A stretch of 64,000 nucleotides of DNA, from positions 1 to 64,000 of the forward strand of contig JAXCGZ010002318.1 of NCBI GenBank assembly GCA_037179515.1, given 5' to 3'. Below the pieces are notes generated by a model. The model was given only the letters and a program-made list of their open reading frames with translations. It was not told the origin of the DNA and searched no databases. Positions 12,421-24,727 of this stretch are shown piece after piece. Both the position numbers and the translations under genes were made by a program. This DNA is from Halocaridina rubra (taxonomy: Eukaryota; Arthropoda; Malacostraca; Decapoda; Atyidae). Numbering within the stretch: position 1 is the stretch's first letter; each line of letters begins with the position of its first letter.

Positions 12421-14036
12421 AGTTAGTTTGATACACGAAATAATTGAATAATTAAATAAATACTAAATACCCACCTGTCAACAGTACGGAGTTAAGTTGC
12501 CAAGTAGTACAGCTGTCTTATTTTCGTCATTTTTTTGCTTTTCTTTTAGCTTTCCCTTTTACTATTTTTTTTATTTTGTATAATATTGAGTTAAATGCAA
12601 AGTCTAATCCTGTGATAACATATCTTGGTTAGCAAGTGAGTTTATCAGTTAGGAAGAATATATAGCAGAAACAGGTGGGTGCCTCCTCAGACACAAATTC
12701 GAATTTTCCTTCAGGTTTGACTTTTGTTTTGTTGCATTTTTTTCTTTTTCTTTTTATCCTTAAATTACCATGGTCAAGTTTTTAAGTTAACATGTGTGTT
12801 ACCAGAAAAGAGATAAACTGAGTCACTAAATAGCACTTATATGGAGATATAAAAATTCTGTGTGAAGCTTAATTTCAAAGTTTTTCTCTTTTTTTTTCCT
12901 CTTTCTCGTCTTCTTTCTATATTCTGTGAGAGGGAGAACATAAAATTGATGCCATCTCTGTCCCAAACCTCTCCCATCCATGGGTCGGTAGGAGGGGTAG
13001 CCATTAGGAGACTTAAACAGAAAATCAAGAATTTAGAGGCAATGGTTATAAGCCTTGATGAAAAAATTCGGAATATGGATGGAGAAATGAAAGAGAATGA
13101 AAAACTCAGAGAACAAATAAGATCTTTGGAGGAAGCAAATAAAGCACAAGGGCAGGAGAGAAAGGAACTAGAAAAAAGAATAAAGAAGCTGGAAGGGGAA
13201 AAGAGTCAACTAGAATCTAGAATTTCTAAACAAGAAGATAAAAACAAACAGCTGAATGACAACCTAAAGGAATTAGATGTTAGTTCACTGCTCTCTTCTG
13301 AGAGAGACGAGATTGCTGCTTGGAATGACCAGATTAAGGAAAACATTGAACAGTTCAGAAAAGAGTTCCAGGAGCTGAATATGGAAAATGATGCCATGAA
13401 AACTTCCTTTGCTGATGCACTAAAGGAGAATGTGGCAGTAAAAGAGGCTGTAAAGGTGGTGGCACTGGAAAACATACAAACAGTTGACTATAAAGAGACA
13501 GTAATCGAAAAAATGAAAGACGTTGTGATGGAAAGGGCCAACCCACTCATCAGACAGGCACTTGATAAGGAGAAGACAGTGGTAATCTCAGGCATAAGCG
13601 AATCCCAGGAGCCAACATGGCAGGGAAGACTTGAAGAAAATAAAGCTAGGGTTGTAGACCTGATAAGAAAGCTTGGAGTAGTTTGTGGTCCTGAGGATAT
13701 TGTAAACATACACCAACTAGGTAAATATTCGAGGGATGGAAAGCCGAGACCAACAAAAGTAACCTTTGAGAGAGGGGAAACATGTAGGGAAATATAGTTG
13801 AGAAAAAAAGTCTAAAAAAGACCTTCAAGAATTCAAAGAAGTGTTCATTAGACAATACAGAATACAGGAAGAGATGGGAAAGATCAAAAACTTGTTGCAA
13901 GAGGCAAGAAGGTTAAATGAGGAAAGAAATGAAGAACAGAAGAAAAATTTTCATTTCAGAGTTCTTCCAGACAAAGGGGAGATAAAGAAGATAATGACAG
14001 AAGATCAGGGGATGGGGCCTCATTAAGATTGTTATA
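12421..14036 (+). mobile_element. CR1-like LINE copy A5: 5' UTR and ORF1 only
   Basis: Begins at AGTTAGTTTGATACACG, the same 5' end as A6, and parallels A6 through a 528-bp T-rich 5' UTR and ORF1. It ends at the CA-rich stretch right after ORF1 (TTATACACACACA), which is the point where A3 and A7 begin. It therefore has the unusual opposite truncation: the 3' side with ORF2 is missing, which ordinary target-primed reverse transcription does not produce. Confidence 0.85.
12949..14026 (+). pseudogene. CR1-like ORF1 of copy A5, broken near its 3' end
   Basis: The frame opens at ATG 12,949 (MPSLSQTSP) and matches the intact ORF1 of A6 closely up to 13,797. There a TAG replaces a TTA leucine codon, and changed A-run lengths near 13,800-13,816 shift the frame. 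The final part, up to GMGPH-stop at 14,024-14,026, is readable in another phase. Coiled-coil and globular domains are as described for A6 ORF1. The +1 context does not decide between this ATG and an in-frame codon further upstream at 12,862; the MPSLSQ start was chosen because it aligns with the A6 start. Confidence 0.82.
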
Positions 14037-14430
14037 CACACACACACAACGTTCAGTGACACACGAAAACTGCTCCTCTTAAATTACTACTTGTGATTTG
14101 GGCGACTAAGTGCTTAGTGGAAAACTTTACCATAATTTCCATAAATCTGAAATCCTGCAGAGTATTGTGAGTACAAAACTTATATTTGTTGTATGACGAG
14201 ACTGTTCATATTAAAGGAAAAAAAATTGAGAACATTTTCGTGAGGAGAGTGAGAAGCTGCCGTCCAGATCTGCCTTGAAGGAAATCTAGAAGAGTTGCCA
14301 GAGGTGGAGCCATCACATCACATTACCTAATTTTTTGTGTAAACTGGGGAAAGCTCTTAAGCCGTTTACCTGATCCTGTGATTCTATATATTGTTAAAAT
14401 CAGTATCCTTCCCATTTATATTAACTAGTT
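14037..14430. other. spacer between A5 and A6; possible inverted LINE tail
   Basis: No reading frame of interest. The stretch 14,318-14,385 (ATTACCTAATTTTTTGTGTAAAC... then GGGGAAAG and CCTGATCCTG) resembles, with gaps, the reverse complement of the family A 3' UTR and tail. It is probably a diverged inverted 3' end of a related copy. The rest, 14,045-14,310, is unidentified AT-rich sequence. Confidence 0.4.
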
Positions 14431-14959
14431 AGTTAGTTTGATACACGAAATAATTGAATAATTTTAAAAAAAAAAATTACCAAATATCCACCTGTCAACA
14501 TTACTGAGTTAAGTTGCCAAGTAGTACAGCTGTCTTATTTTCTTCATTTTTTTTTTTTTTTGCTTTTCTTTTAGCTTTCTCTTTTACTATTTTTTTTTTT
14601 TTTTTTTTTTTATATTGAGTTAAATGTAAAGTCTAATCCTGTGATAACATATCTTGGTTAGCAAGTGAGTTTATCAGTTAGGAAGAATATATAGCAGAAA
14701 CAGGTGGGTGCCACCTCAAACACAAATTCGAATTTTCCTTCAGGTTTGACTTTTGTTTTTCTTTTTCTTTTTATACGTGAATTACCATGGTCAAGTTTTT
14801 AAGTTAAGATGTGTGTTACCAGAAAAGAGATAAACTGAGTCACTAAATAGCACTTATATGGAGATATAAAAATTCTGTGTGAAGCTCAATTAAAAGTTTT
14901 TTTTTTTTTCTTCTTCTTTTTTTCCTCTTTCTATATTCTGTGAGAGGGAGAACATAAAA

Positions 14960-16039
14960 ATGAGGCCATCTCTGTCCCAAACCTCTCCCGCCCATGGGTC
15001 GGGAGAAGGGGTAGTCATCAGGGGACTTAAACAGAGAATCAAGAAGTTAGAGGAAATGGCTATAAGCCTTGATGATAAAATTCGGAATATGGATGGAGAA
15101 ATGAAAGAGAATGAAAAACTCAGAGAACAAATAAGATCTTTGGAGGAAGCAAATAAAGCACAAGGGCAGGAGAGAAAGGAACTAGAAAAAAGAATAAAGA
15201 AGCTGGAAGGGGAAAAGAGTCAACTAGAATCTAGAATTTCTAATCAAGAAGATAAAAACAAACAGCTGAATGACAACCTAAAGGAATTAGATGTTAGTTC
15301 ACTGCTCTCTTCTGAGAGAGACGAGATTGCTGCTTGGAATGTCCAGATTAAGGAAAACATTGAACAGTTCAGAAAAGAGTTCCAGGAGCTGAATATGGAA
15401 AATGATGCCATGAAAACTTCCTTTGCTGATGCACTAAAGGGGAATGTGGCAGTAAAAGAGGCTGTAAAGGTGGTGGCACTGGAAAACATACAAACAGTTG
15501 ACTATAAAGAGACAGTAATCAAAAAAATGAAAGACGTTGTGATGGAAAGGGCAAACCCACTCATCAGACAGGCACTTGATAAGGAGAAGACAGTGGTAAT
15601 CTCAGGCATAAGTGAATCCCAGGAGCCAACATGGCAGGGGAGACTTGAAGAAAATAAAGCTAGGGTTGTAGACCTGATAAGAAAGCTTGGAGTAGTATGT
15701 GGTCCTGAGGATATTGTAAACATACACCAACTAGGTAAATATTCGAGGGAAGGAAAGCCGAGACCAACAAAAGTAACCTTTGAGAGAGGGGAAACATGTA
15801 GGGAAATATTATTGAGAAAAAAAAGTCTAAAAGACCTTCAAGAATGCAAAGAAGTGTTCATTAGACGATACAGAACACAGGAAGAGATGGGAAAGATCAA
15901 AAACTTGTTGCAAGAGGCAAGAAGGTTAAATGATGAAAGAAATGAAGAAGAGAAGAAAAATTTTCGTTACAGAGTACTTCCAGACAAAGGGGAGATAAAG
16001 AAGATAATGACAGAAGATCAGGGGATGGGGCCTCATTAA
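14960..16039 (+). CDS. CR1-like LINE ORF1 protein (coiled coil plus RRM-like region), intact
   Basis: A 359-aa uninterrupted frame from ATG 14,960 (MRPSLSQTSP) to TAA 16,037-16,039. Residues about 18-190 are almost wholly charged, with Leu/Ile/Met heptads (for example KLREQIRSLEEANKAQ), so a long trimer-forming coiled coil is likely. Residues about 205-290 contain VVISGISES, DLIRKLGVVCG, VNIHQLGKYS and RPTKVTFE, the pattern of the RRM-like domain of L1-type ORF1 proteins. The C-terminus (290-359) is basic and amphipathic. Its expected role is binding the element RNA and chaperoning it in the retrotransposition particle. It ends just before the ORF2 product region and overlaps the open ORF2 frame. 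Confidence 0.8.
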   Translation: MRPSLSQTSPAHGSGEGVVIRGLKQRIKKLEEMAISLDDKIRNMDGEMKENEKLREQIRSLEEANKAQGQERKELEKRIKKLEGEKSQLESRISNQEDKNKQLNDNLKELDVSSLLSSERDEIAAWNVQIKENIEQFRKEFQELNMENDAMKTSFADALKGNVAVKEAVKVVALENIQTVDYKETVIKKMKDVVMERANPLIRQALDKEKTVVISGISESQEPTWQGRLEENKARVVDLIRKLGVVCGPEDIVNIHQLGKYSREGKPRPTKVTFERGETCREILLRKKSLKDLQECKEVFIRRYRTQEEMGKIKNLLQEARRLNDERNEEEKKNFRYRVLPDKGEIKKIMTEDQGMGPH

Positions 16040-18857
16040 GATTGTTATACACAAATGCTGATGGATTAGCTGGTAAGGCAGTAGAATTAAAAGATAGGAT
16101 TCACAACAGTAAGGCAGATATAGTAGCAATTACAGAGACTAAGTTGAGTGAGGACATAAACAGTGTCACAGTTTTTCCTAAGGGCTTCAGAATACTAAGG
16201 GTTGAAAGATCTGAGAGGACTGGTGGAGGGATAGCACTGCTCATAAGTGAGAGGATTCAAGTTGAAGAAATAAACTTGGCTATAGAAAGTGAGTTCAAGG
16301 AATTTCTTGTTGCTCGCATAAATACTGGGTCAGAGAGCATTATAATAACTGTTGTATACAACCCACCAAGGAACCAAAATAGGCTTGAAGTTTATGAGGA
16401 AAGTCATATAGGTACTATTGAAGTCATAAACTCAGTTGTTAACATGGCACGGGAAAAAAAATGTAGGATTTTGATTATGGGAGACTTTAATCATAAAGAG
16501 ATAGATTGGATAAATCTTGACCCACACAGTGGTGAGGACTCATTCGGGGCAAGATTCCTAGATTGCGTACAAGGGAATTTCCTACACCAACATGTAATGG
16601 AACCAACAAGGGCCAGGGGTGGGGATGAGCCATCACTACTTGATCTAGTGTTCACAGATAATGTGTTGGATATTGAAAATATTGAGTATGAACCACCAAT
16701 TGGAAAGAGTGACCACTGTGTGTTGTTGATGGAGTATATCATTGAAGATATTCTTCCTGAGAGTAGAGGCACTGAGGACATGAGGAGGAACTATCCGAAA
16801 GGAGATTACATCAAAATGAATGAGCTTTTTGCAGTTATTGACTGGAGAACCTTATTTTACAACAAATCTGTACAAGAAATGTATGACATCTTTTGTGAGA
16901 AATATGGGAAGATAGTAGATTGCTGCATACCTGTCACCAAAGTAGGTGTAATTCATGCCAGAGAGAAATGGTTCGATAATGGGTGTAAAAGAGCTAAGAA
17001 GTGGAGAGACAAATGCTGGAAAAGGTATAGGAGGAGAAAAAACATAAATGCCTGGCAAACCTACAAAAGAGCAAGAAATGACTACCTAAGTAAAAGGAGA
17101 GAGGCAGAGAGAGATTATGAGAGGGACATCACCAGGAAGGCTAAAGAAAATCCCAAGCTTTTCCACAGCTTTATCACAGGAAAACTGAAGGTAAAAGAAC
17201 AGGTTTTAAGGCTAAAGAGAGCGGATGGAAGCATCACTGAGATGGATGAAGAGATCTGCAAAGAATTGAACAAGGAGTTTCAGTCAGTATTTACAGTAGA
17301 AAATACCCCACCCCCTCAGATTGCAGTGATAGAAGCTCAACGGCCGGTATTAGAGAACATCAACCTTACAGCCACAGAGGTATGCAAAGCGCTGATGGAT
17401 TTAGATGTTCATAAAGCTACAGTCCTGATGACATATCCCCTCATGTGCTGAAAAAATGCGCAAACACAATATCAGTGGCACTAAGTATCATATTTAAGGA
17501 GTCACTGGAGTCGGGGGAGATTCCAAGATGCTGGAAACAAGCAAATGTGATACCTATCTTCAAAAAGGGAAGGAGGGATACGGCTCTGAACTATAGACCA
17601 GTTTCCTTGACCAGCATAGTTTGCAAAGTTATGGAGAAACTACTAAGGAAACATATCTCTCTTCACTTGGAATCCTTCAACTTTTTGTCAGTGAGGCAAC
17701 ATGGCTTCAGAGAAGGTAGATCAACAGTAACAAACTTATTAGAATTTTATGATGAGGTAAGCCAAATCTTACAGGAAAGAGAGGGCTGGGCAGATTGCAT
17801 ATTCCTAGACTTCCAGAAAGCGTTTGACACTGTTCCACATGGGAGACTTATTAGGAAGCTGCACTCAATGGCTAGAATAGGTGGAAATGTTTTGGAATGG
17901 ATAAAAACTTACTTAGAAGGAAGGGAACAGAGGGTTAGAGTAAGACTCTCAGTGTCAGAATGGAGAAGAGTTAGTAGCGGAGTTCCACAGGGTTCAGTTT
18001 TAGGGCCACTTTTGTTCCTTGTATATGTAAATGACCTACCAGAGTCTGTAAATTCATTCATGAATATGTTTGCAGATGATGCAAAGATTGTGAAGAAAGT
18101 AAAAAACGAGAACAATGGTAGAGAACTTCAGGAGGATCTAAATAATCTGTATGAGTGGTCAGAAAAGTGGCTAATGAAATTCAACACTTCAAAATGTAAG
18201 GTAATGAGAATGGGTACAAGTGCAAGAAGGCCCAAGCTTGACTACTCGGTGGCTGGAGTACAACTTCAAGAGACAGAAAATGAGAGAGACCTAGGAGTAA
18301 ACATACTGGCAGATTTGTCTCCAGAAATACATATAAATGGCATAGTAAGGGCAGCATATGCATTCTTATCAAATGTAAGGGTAGCCTTCAGGCACATGGA
18401 CAAGGAAATGTTCAGAAATATTTATGTAACCTATGTGAGGCCAAAACTCGAATATGCAGCCCCCTTTTGGAATCCGCACTTGAAAAAGCACATAGCTAAG
18501 CTTGAAAAAGTTCAAAGACATGCCACGAAACTGGTGCCAGAAATACGCAATCTCAGTTATGATGAGAGGCTGAGGGAATTAGACTTACCATCACTCGAAG
18601 CTAGAAGAGTAAGGGGGGATATGGTGACAGTCTTTAAATTCCTATCATAACATAGTTATGATAGAGTGGATAGGGATCGATATTTCGATATGGCTGGCTC
18701 TAGAACTAGAGGTCATAGTTTGAAGCTTCGTAAGAAAACTTCTTTGCAGGATGTAAGGAAATACTTTTTCAGTGTAAGAGTAGTTGATATTTGGAATTCG
18801 CTAAGCGAGGAGGTAGTTAATGCTATCTCAATCCATAGTTATAAGGACAGGTAAGAT
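15946..18857 (+). pseudogene. CR1-like ORF2 of A6: APE endonuclease and RT, frameshifted, no ATG start
   Basis: The frame (-1 relative to ORF1) is open from 15,946, overlapping ORF1 by about 94 nt. The conserved endonuclease N-terminus RLLYTNADGLAGK starts around 16,039. No ATG lies in this frame before about 16,444, so initiation must use a non-ATG codon, reinitiation or a -1 ribosomal shift (inference). Endonuclease motifs: ITETKLSED, MGDFNHKEIDW, KSDHCVLLMEY. A one-base loss near 17,421 (ACAGTCC where A2 and A4 have ACAGGTCC) shifts the frame. RT continues at 17,445-18,650 with [25 protein letters not shown] and FADD near 18,068. A small insertion near 18,643 adds a stop, and an ATGA-to-AAGA change lies near the C-terminus. 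Confidence 0.85.
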
Positions 18858-18959
18858 AAGTATCACTAAGTCTAAAATGGAACCAATCAGGAGACGGGAA
18901 GATACGAGCTTTGGGCTCTTTCCCCTAAACACAATTAGGTAATCACAATTAGGTAATCA

Positions 18960-21851
18960 CACAAATGCTGATGGATTAGCTGGTAAGGCAGTAGAATTAA
19001 AAGATAGGATTCACAACAGTAAGGCAGATATAGTAGCAATTACAGAGACTAAGTTGAGTGAGGACATAAACAGTGTCACAGTTTTTCCTAAGGGCTTCAG
19101 AATACTAAGGGTTGAAAGATCTGAGAGGACTGGTGGAGGGATAGCACTGCTCATAAGTGAAAGGATTCAAGTTGAAGAAATAAACTTGGCTATAGAAAGT
19201 GAGTTCGAGGAATTTCTTGTTGCTCGCATAAATACTGGGTCAGAGAGCATTATAATAACTGTTGCATACAACCCACCAAGGAACCAAAATAGGCTTGAAG
19301 TTTATGAGGAAAGTCATATAGGTACTATTGAAGTCATAAACTCAGTTGTTAACATGGCACGGGAAAAAAAATGTAGGATTTTGATTATGGGAGACTTTAA
19401 TCATAAAGAGATAGATTGGATAAATCTTGACCCACACAGTGATGAGGACTCATTCGGGGCAAGATTCCTAGATTGCGTACAAGGGAATTTCCTACACCAA
19501 CATGTAATGGAACCAACAAGGGCCAGGGGTGGGGATGAGCCATCACTACTCGATCTAGTGTTCACAGATAATGTGTTGGATATTGAAAAAATTGAGTATG
19601 AACCACCAATTGGAAAGAGTGACCACTGTGTGTTGTTGATGGAGTATATCATTGAAGATATTCTTCCTGAGAGTAGAGGCACTGAGGACATGAGGAGGAA
19701 CTATCCGAAAGGAGATTACATCAAAATGAATGAGCTTTTTGCAGTTATTGACTGGAGAACCTTATTTTACAACAAATCTGTACAAGAAATGTATGACATC
19801 TTTTGTGAGAAATATGGGAAGATAGTAGATTGCTGCATACCTGTCACCAAAGTAGGTGTAATTCATGCCAGAGAGAAATGGTTCGATAATGGGTGTAAAA
19901 GAGCTAAGGAGTGGAGAGACAAATGCTGGAAAAGGTGTAGGAGGAGAAAAAACATAAATGCCTGACAAACCTACAAAAGAGCAAGAAATGACTACCTAAG
20001 TAAAAGGAGAGAGGCAGAGACAGACTATGAGAGGGACATCACCAGGAAGGCTAAAGAAAATCCCAAGCTTTTCCACAGCTTTATCAGAGGAAAACTGAAG
20101 GTAAAAGAACAGGTTTTAAGGCTAAAGAGAGCGGATGGAAGCATCACTGAGACGGATGAAGAGATCTGCAAAGAATTGAACAAGGAGTTTCAGTCAGTAT
20201 TTACAGTAGAAAATACCCCACCCCCTCAGATTGCAGTGATAGAAGCTCAACGGCCGGTATTAGAGAACATCAACCTTACAGCCACAGAGGTATGCAAAGC
20301 GCTGATGGATTTAGATGTTCATAAAGCTACAGTCCTGATGACATATCCCCTCATGTGCTTAAAAAATGCGCAAACACAATATCAGTGGCACTAAGTATCA
20401 TATTTAAGGAGTCACTGGAGTCGGGGGAGATTCCAAGATGCTGGAAACAAGCAAATGTGATACCTATCTTCAAAAAGGGAAGGAGAGATACGGCTCTGAA
20501 CTATAGACCAGTTTCCTTGACCAGCATAGTTTGCAAAGTTATGGAGAAACTACTAAGGAAACATATCTCTCTTCACTTGGAATCCTTCAACTTTTTGTCA
20601 GTGAGGCAACATGGCTTCAGAGAAGGTAGATCATCAGTAACAAACTTATTAGAATTTTATGATGAGGTAAGCCAAATCTTACAGGAAAGAGAGGGCTGGG
20701 CAGATTGCATATTCCTAGACTTCCAGAAAGCGTTTGACACTGTTCCACATGGGAGACTTATTAGGAAGCTGCAATCAATGGCTAGAATAGGTGGAAATGT
20801 TTTGGAATGGATAAAAACTTACTTAGAAGGAAGGGAACAGAGGGTTAGAGTAAGACACTCAGTGTCTGAATGGAGAAGAGTTAGTAGTGGAGTTCCACAG
20901 GGTTCAGTTTTAGGGCCACTTTTGTTCCTTGTATATGTAAATGACCTACCAGAGTCTGTAAATTCATTCATGAATATGTTTGCAGATGATGCAAAGATTG
21001 TGAAGAAAGTAAAAAACGAGAACAATGGTAGAGAACTTCAGGAGGATCTAAATAATCTGCACGAGTGGTCAGAAAAGTGGCTAATGAAATTCAACACTTC
21101 AAAATGTAAGGTAATGAGAATGGGTACAAGTGCAAGAAGGCCCAAGCTTGACTACTCGGTGGCTGGAGTACAACTTCAAGAGACAGAAAATGAGAGAGAT
21201 CTAGGAGTAAACATACTGGCAGATTTGTCTCCAGAAACACATATAAATGGCATAGTAAGGGCAGCATATGCATTCTTATCAAATGTAAGGGTAGCCTTCA
21301 GGCACATGGACAAGGAAATGTTCAGAAATATTTATGTAACCTATGTGAGGCCAAAACTCGAATATGCAGCCCCCTTTTGGAATCCGCACTTGAAAAAGCA
21401 CATAGTTAAGCTTGAAAAAGTTCAAAGACATGCCACGAAACTGGTGCCAGAAATACGCAATCTCAGTTATGATGAGAGGCTGAGGGAATTAGACTTACCA
21501 TCACTCGAAGCTAGAAGAGTGAGGGGGGATATGGTGACAGTCTTTAAATTCCTTCATGGTTATGATAGAGTGGATAGGGATCGATATTTTGATATGGCTG
21601 GCTCTAGAACTAGAGGTCATAGTTTGAAGCTTGGTAAGAAAACTTCTTTGCAGGATGTAAGGAAATATTTTTGCAGTGTAAGAGTAGTTGATAATTGGAC
21701 TTCGCTAAGCGAGGAGGTAGTTAATGCCATTTCAATCCATAGTTTTAAGGACAGGTATGATAAGTATCACTAAGTAGAAAATGGAACTGATCAAGAGACG
21801 GGAAGATACGAGCTTTGGGCTCTCACCCGTAAGCACAATTAGGCAATCACA
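18960..21851 (+). mobile_element. CR1-like LINE copy A7, lacking 5' UTR and ORF1
   Basis: Starts at ACAAATGCTGATGG, the same internal point as A3, directly in the tail of A6. It continues through complete endonuclease and RT to the natural stop at 21,771-21,773, a 3' UTR and a tail at about 21,832-21,851 (second unit diverged, AATTAGGCAATC). It is very close to A6, including the shared one-base deletion in ORF2. Confidence 0.87.
19054..21773 (+). pseudogene. CR1-like ORF2 of copy A7, one stop and one frameshift
   Basis: The endonuclease (MGDFNHKEIDW, KSDHCVLL) is open to 19,965, where TGG has become TGA, the same Trp-to-stop change as in A3. The frame resumes to about 20,332, where the one-base deletion shared with A6 shifts it. 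RT and C-terminus are then uninterrupted over 472 codons (20,355-21,773), the longest intact RT segment of the family here, with [17 protein letters not shown] and the final YDKYH. Confidence 0.85.
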
Positions 21852-22108
21852 TGTAGATCTGACCTTTGGTACGATGTACGATATAGCTTTCAAGCATCAT
21901 ACGATTTGTATGATAATTCTAGGTCAATGTATTTTAGTCCTTTATTGCCACATATCTGTTTGTACGTTTGCTTGTTTGTTTTTGTATACCCTATTTTGAA
22001 CCCTGAAAATTTAAACAAACAAATAAATGGGAAGTTCTCCATGTATGCCTTTGTTTAGCAAGCACATAAAAATACATTTCATATTAATGTACGTTTTGTG
22101 TCAATTTA
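21852..22108. other. unidentified spacer after copy A7
   Basis: AT-rich sequence ending in TTTAAACAAACAAATAAATGG near 22,005-22,029, which looks like the A-rich tail of some retroelement. No coding similarity was recognised. Confidence 0.3.
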
Positions 22109-22225
22109 TTCCAATACGGAGGTGAACACTGATCCGGTTGGAACTGGGGGATGAACGCAGAGTGCTTTTCGATCCCGAGCTGAGGGCGCGTTACTTCCTG
22201 GCTTGAGTGCTCTATCGCGGTTACT
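22109..22225 (-). mobile_element. SINE S2 copy (tRNA-derived), diverged
   Basis: Read on the minus strand it has the S2 order: a tRNA-like head (TAGAGCACTCAAGCCAGG...), then a C-rich body ending CCCCCAGTTCCAAC and a GTTCACCTCC stretch matching the S2 3' part. It lacks the usual GGAAGGGCATCC block. Weak but consistent with the other copies between 25 and 52 kb. Confidence 0.45.
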
Positions 22226-22365
22226 TAAGCACTTAAAAACTAATGGCTTCGAATAGTTAAAGAGATAAGATGTCAAGCATAATAAATCTTAACTATCAGA
22301 TTAGATAAGGTTCAGGGTGAGGTGAAAGTTACATATAAAGAGCTACACACGCACACATTCATTGG

Positions 22366-23745
<1,380 letters not shown>

Positions 23746-24014
23746 CACATGCACACCCGTATATCAAAACACCCGTAAACAATATAATATTTCTACTGTG
23801 TTGATATTTCTGTTGTAGGTTTAACATGATAATATATTACTATTTAAAAAATGAAGTAAAATCAATCACTTAAATGGGCGATAAATGTATTATAAATATT
23901 GGTAACTTATCCGAAAGGAAATGTGACTAAGACACAGCTGATCAGTGAGGCTGCTCGGGGGGGGGGGGGTTAAGCTGTGTAACAATGACGCAATCTTGGA
24001 ACCTTATCGTGATA

Positions 24015-24165
24015 CATTCTTATTTCTTCTCCTCCTTCTTCATCTTCCCCTCCTCCTCCTTCGTCTTTTTCTTCTCCTCCTCCTTCTTCTTCTCCTCCTC
24101 CTTTTCCTTCTTCTTCTTCTTTTCCTCCTCCTCCTTCTCCTTCTTCTTTCTCTGCCGTTTTTCTC
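24015..24165. repeat. polypyrimidine TTC/TCC-rich tract
   Basis: About 150 bp of almost pure pyrimidine on the plus strand, made of irregular TTC, TCC and CTCC triplets. Such homopurine/homopyrimidine tracts can form triplexes. The open frames across it are compositional artefacts (poly-Ser/Phe/Leu). Confidence 0.9.
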
Positions 24166-24365
24166 GTGTTTATTTAAATATTTATTCACACTATGATCTT
24201 TGTTTCATGGTCAAAATTTTGCACTCAGATGTCCTTCCTGGCAGTCACTCTCCCTATGTTATCCGGGTCTGGAAACGAACTGACACAAACTCACGCCATT
24301 ATTCGGACTTGGGACCCGTATCAAGTTGAGCTGACTTCTTTCCCAGTGTTTTTTGCTCTATAAGA

Positions 24366-24369
24366 TTGG

Positions 24370-24453
<84 letters not shown>

Positions 24454-24458
24454 CACTA

Positions 24459-24522
<64 letters not shown>

Positions 24523-24525
24523 CTC
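24366..24525. repeat. (AAT)n microsatellite, two blocks
   Basis: AAT triplets from 24,366 to 24,450 and 24,460 to 24,523, separated by ACTCACTAG. Another short AAT block lies at 24,728-24,755, after the SINE. Confidence 0.95.
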
Positions 24526-24551
24526 CAGAATAATAATTATGTTCCGGTTTT

Positions 24552-24727
24552 ACGTCACGGACTCCCTTTTCTACCAAGGGTTAAAACGGTTGCCTCCTTG
24601 CGAAGGACTTGCTTTGGCAAATGCAGTCGTTACCCTGACTGCATGCCCTTGTTAACCACAGATCGTTAGTGCGCAAATTCTCGACCTGCCGCCTCAGAGT
24701 CGCGGGAGCCACCGCTTTGCCACAGTG
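24552..24727 (-). mobile_element. SINE S1 copy (tRNA-derived), inverted
   Basis: The reverse complement matches the copy at 29,959-30,150 along its length: a tRNA-like head CTGTGGCAAAGCGGTGG..., a body around GGGTAACGACTGC, and the end AAGGGAGTCCGTGAC. The head is degenerate (B box GGTCGAGAATT). The S1 3' end is followed by AAT repeats on the other side, consistent with a microsatellite tail. Confidence 0.65.

Larger units (their letters stand above)
14431..18960 (+). mobile_element. CR1-like LINE copy A6, the near full-length copy
   Basis: The most complete member of family A, used here as the reference. It has a 529-bp T-rich 5' UTR (14,431-14,959), an intact ORF1 (14,960-16,039), ORF2 (frame open from 15,946, product region 16,036-18,857, frameshifted), a short 3' UTR, and tail repeats at about 18,930-18,960. 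Total about 4.5 kb. The RT sequence and the iterated 3' tail place it in or near the CR1 clade (inference from motifs; clade assignment needs a tree). Copy A7 starts directly in its tail. Confidence 0.88.

Noticed and set aside
12837..13900. Minus-strand frames opposite the ORF1 coiled coil
   Set aside because: Ser/Phe/Leu-rich shadows of a Glu/Lys-rich coding strand, repeated opposite every copy.
23945..24329. Long frames with poly-Leu, poly-Ser/Phe and poly-Ile/Tyr
   Set aside because: They run through pyrimidine and AAT microsatellites; the composition is dictated by the repeat.
24210..24330. Additional SINE (GATGTCCTTCCTGGCAGTCAC... TATCCGGGTCTGG)
   Set aside because: It resembles common SINE tails, but there is no second copy in the window and no clear tRNA head, so it was not called.
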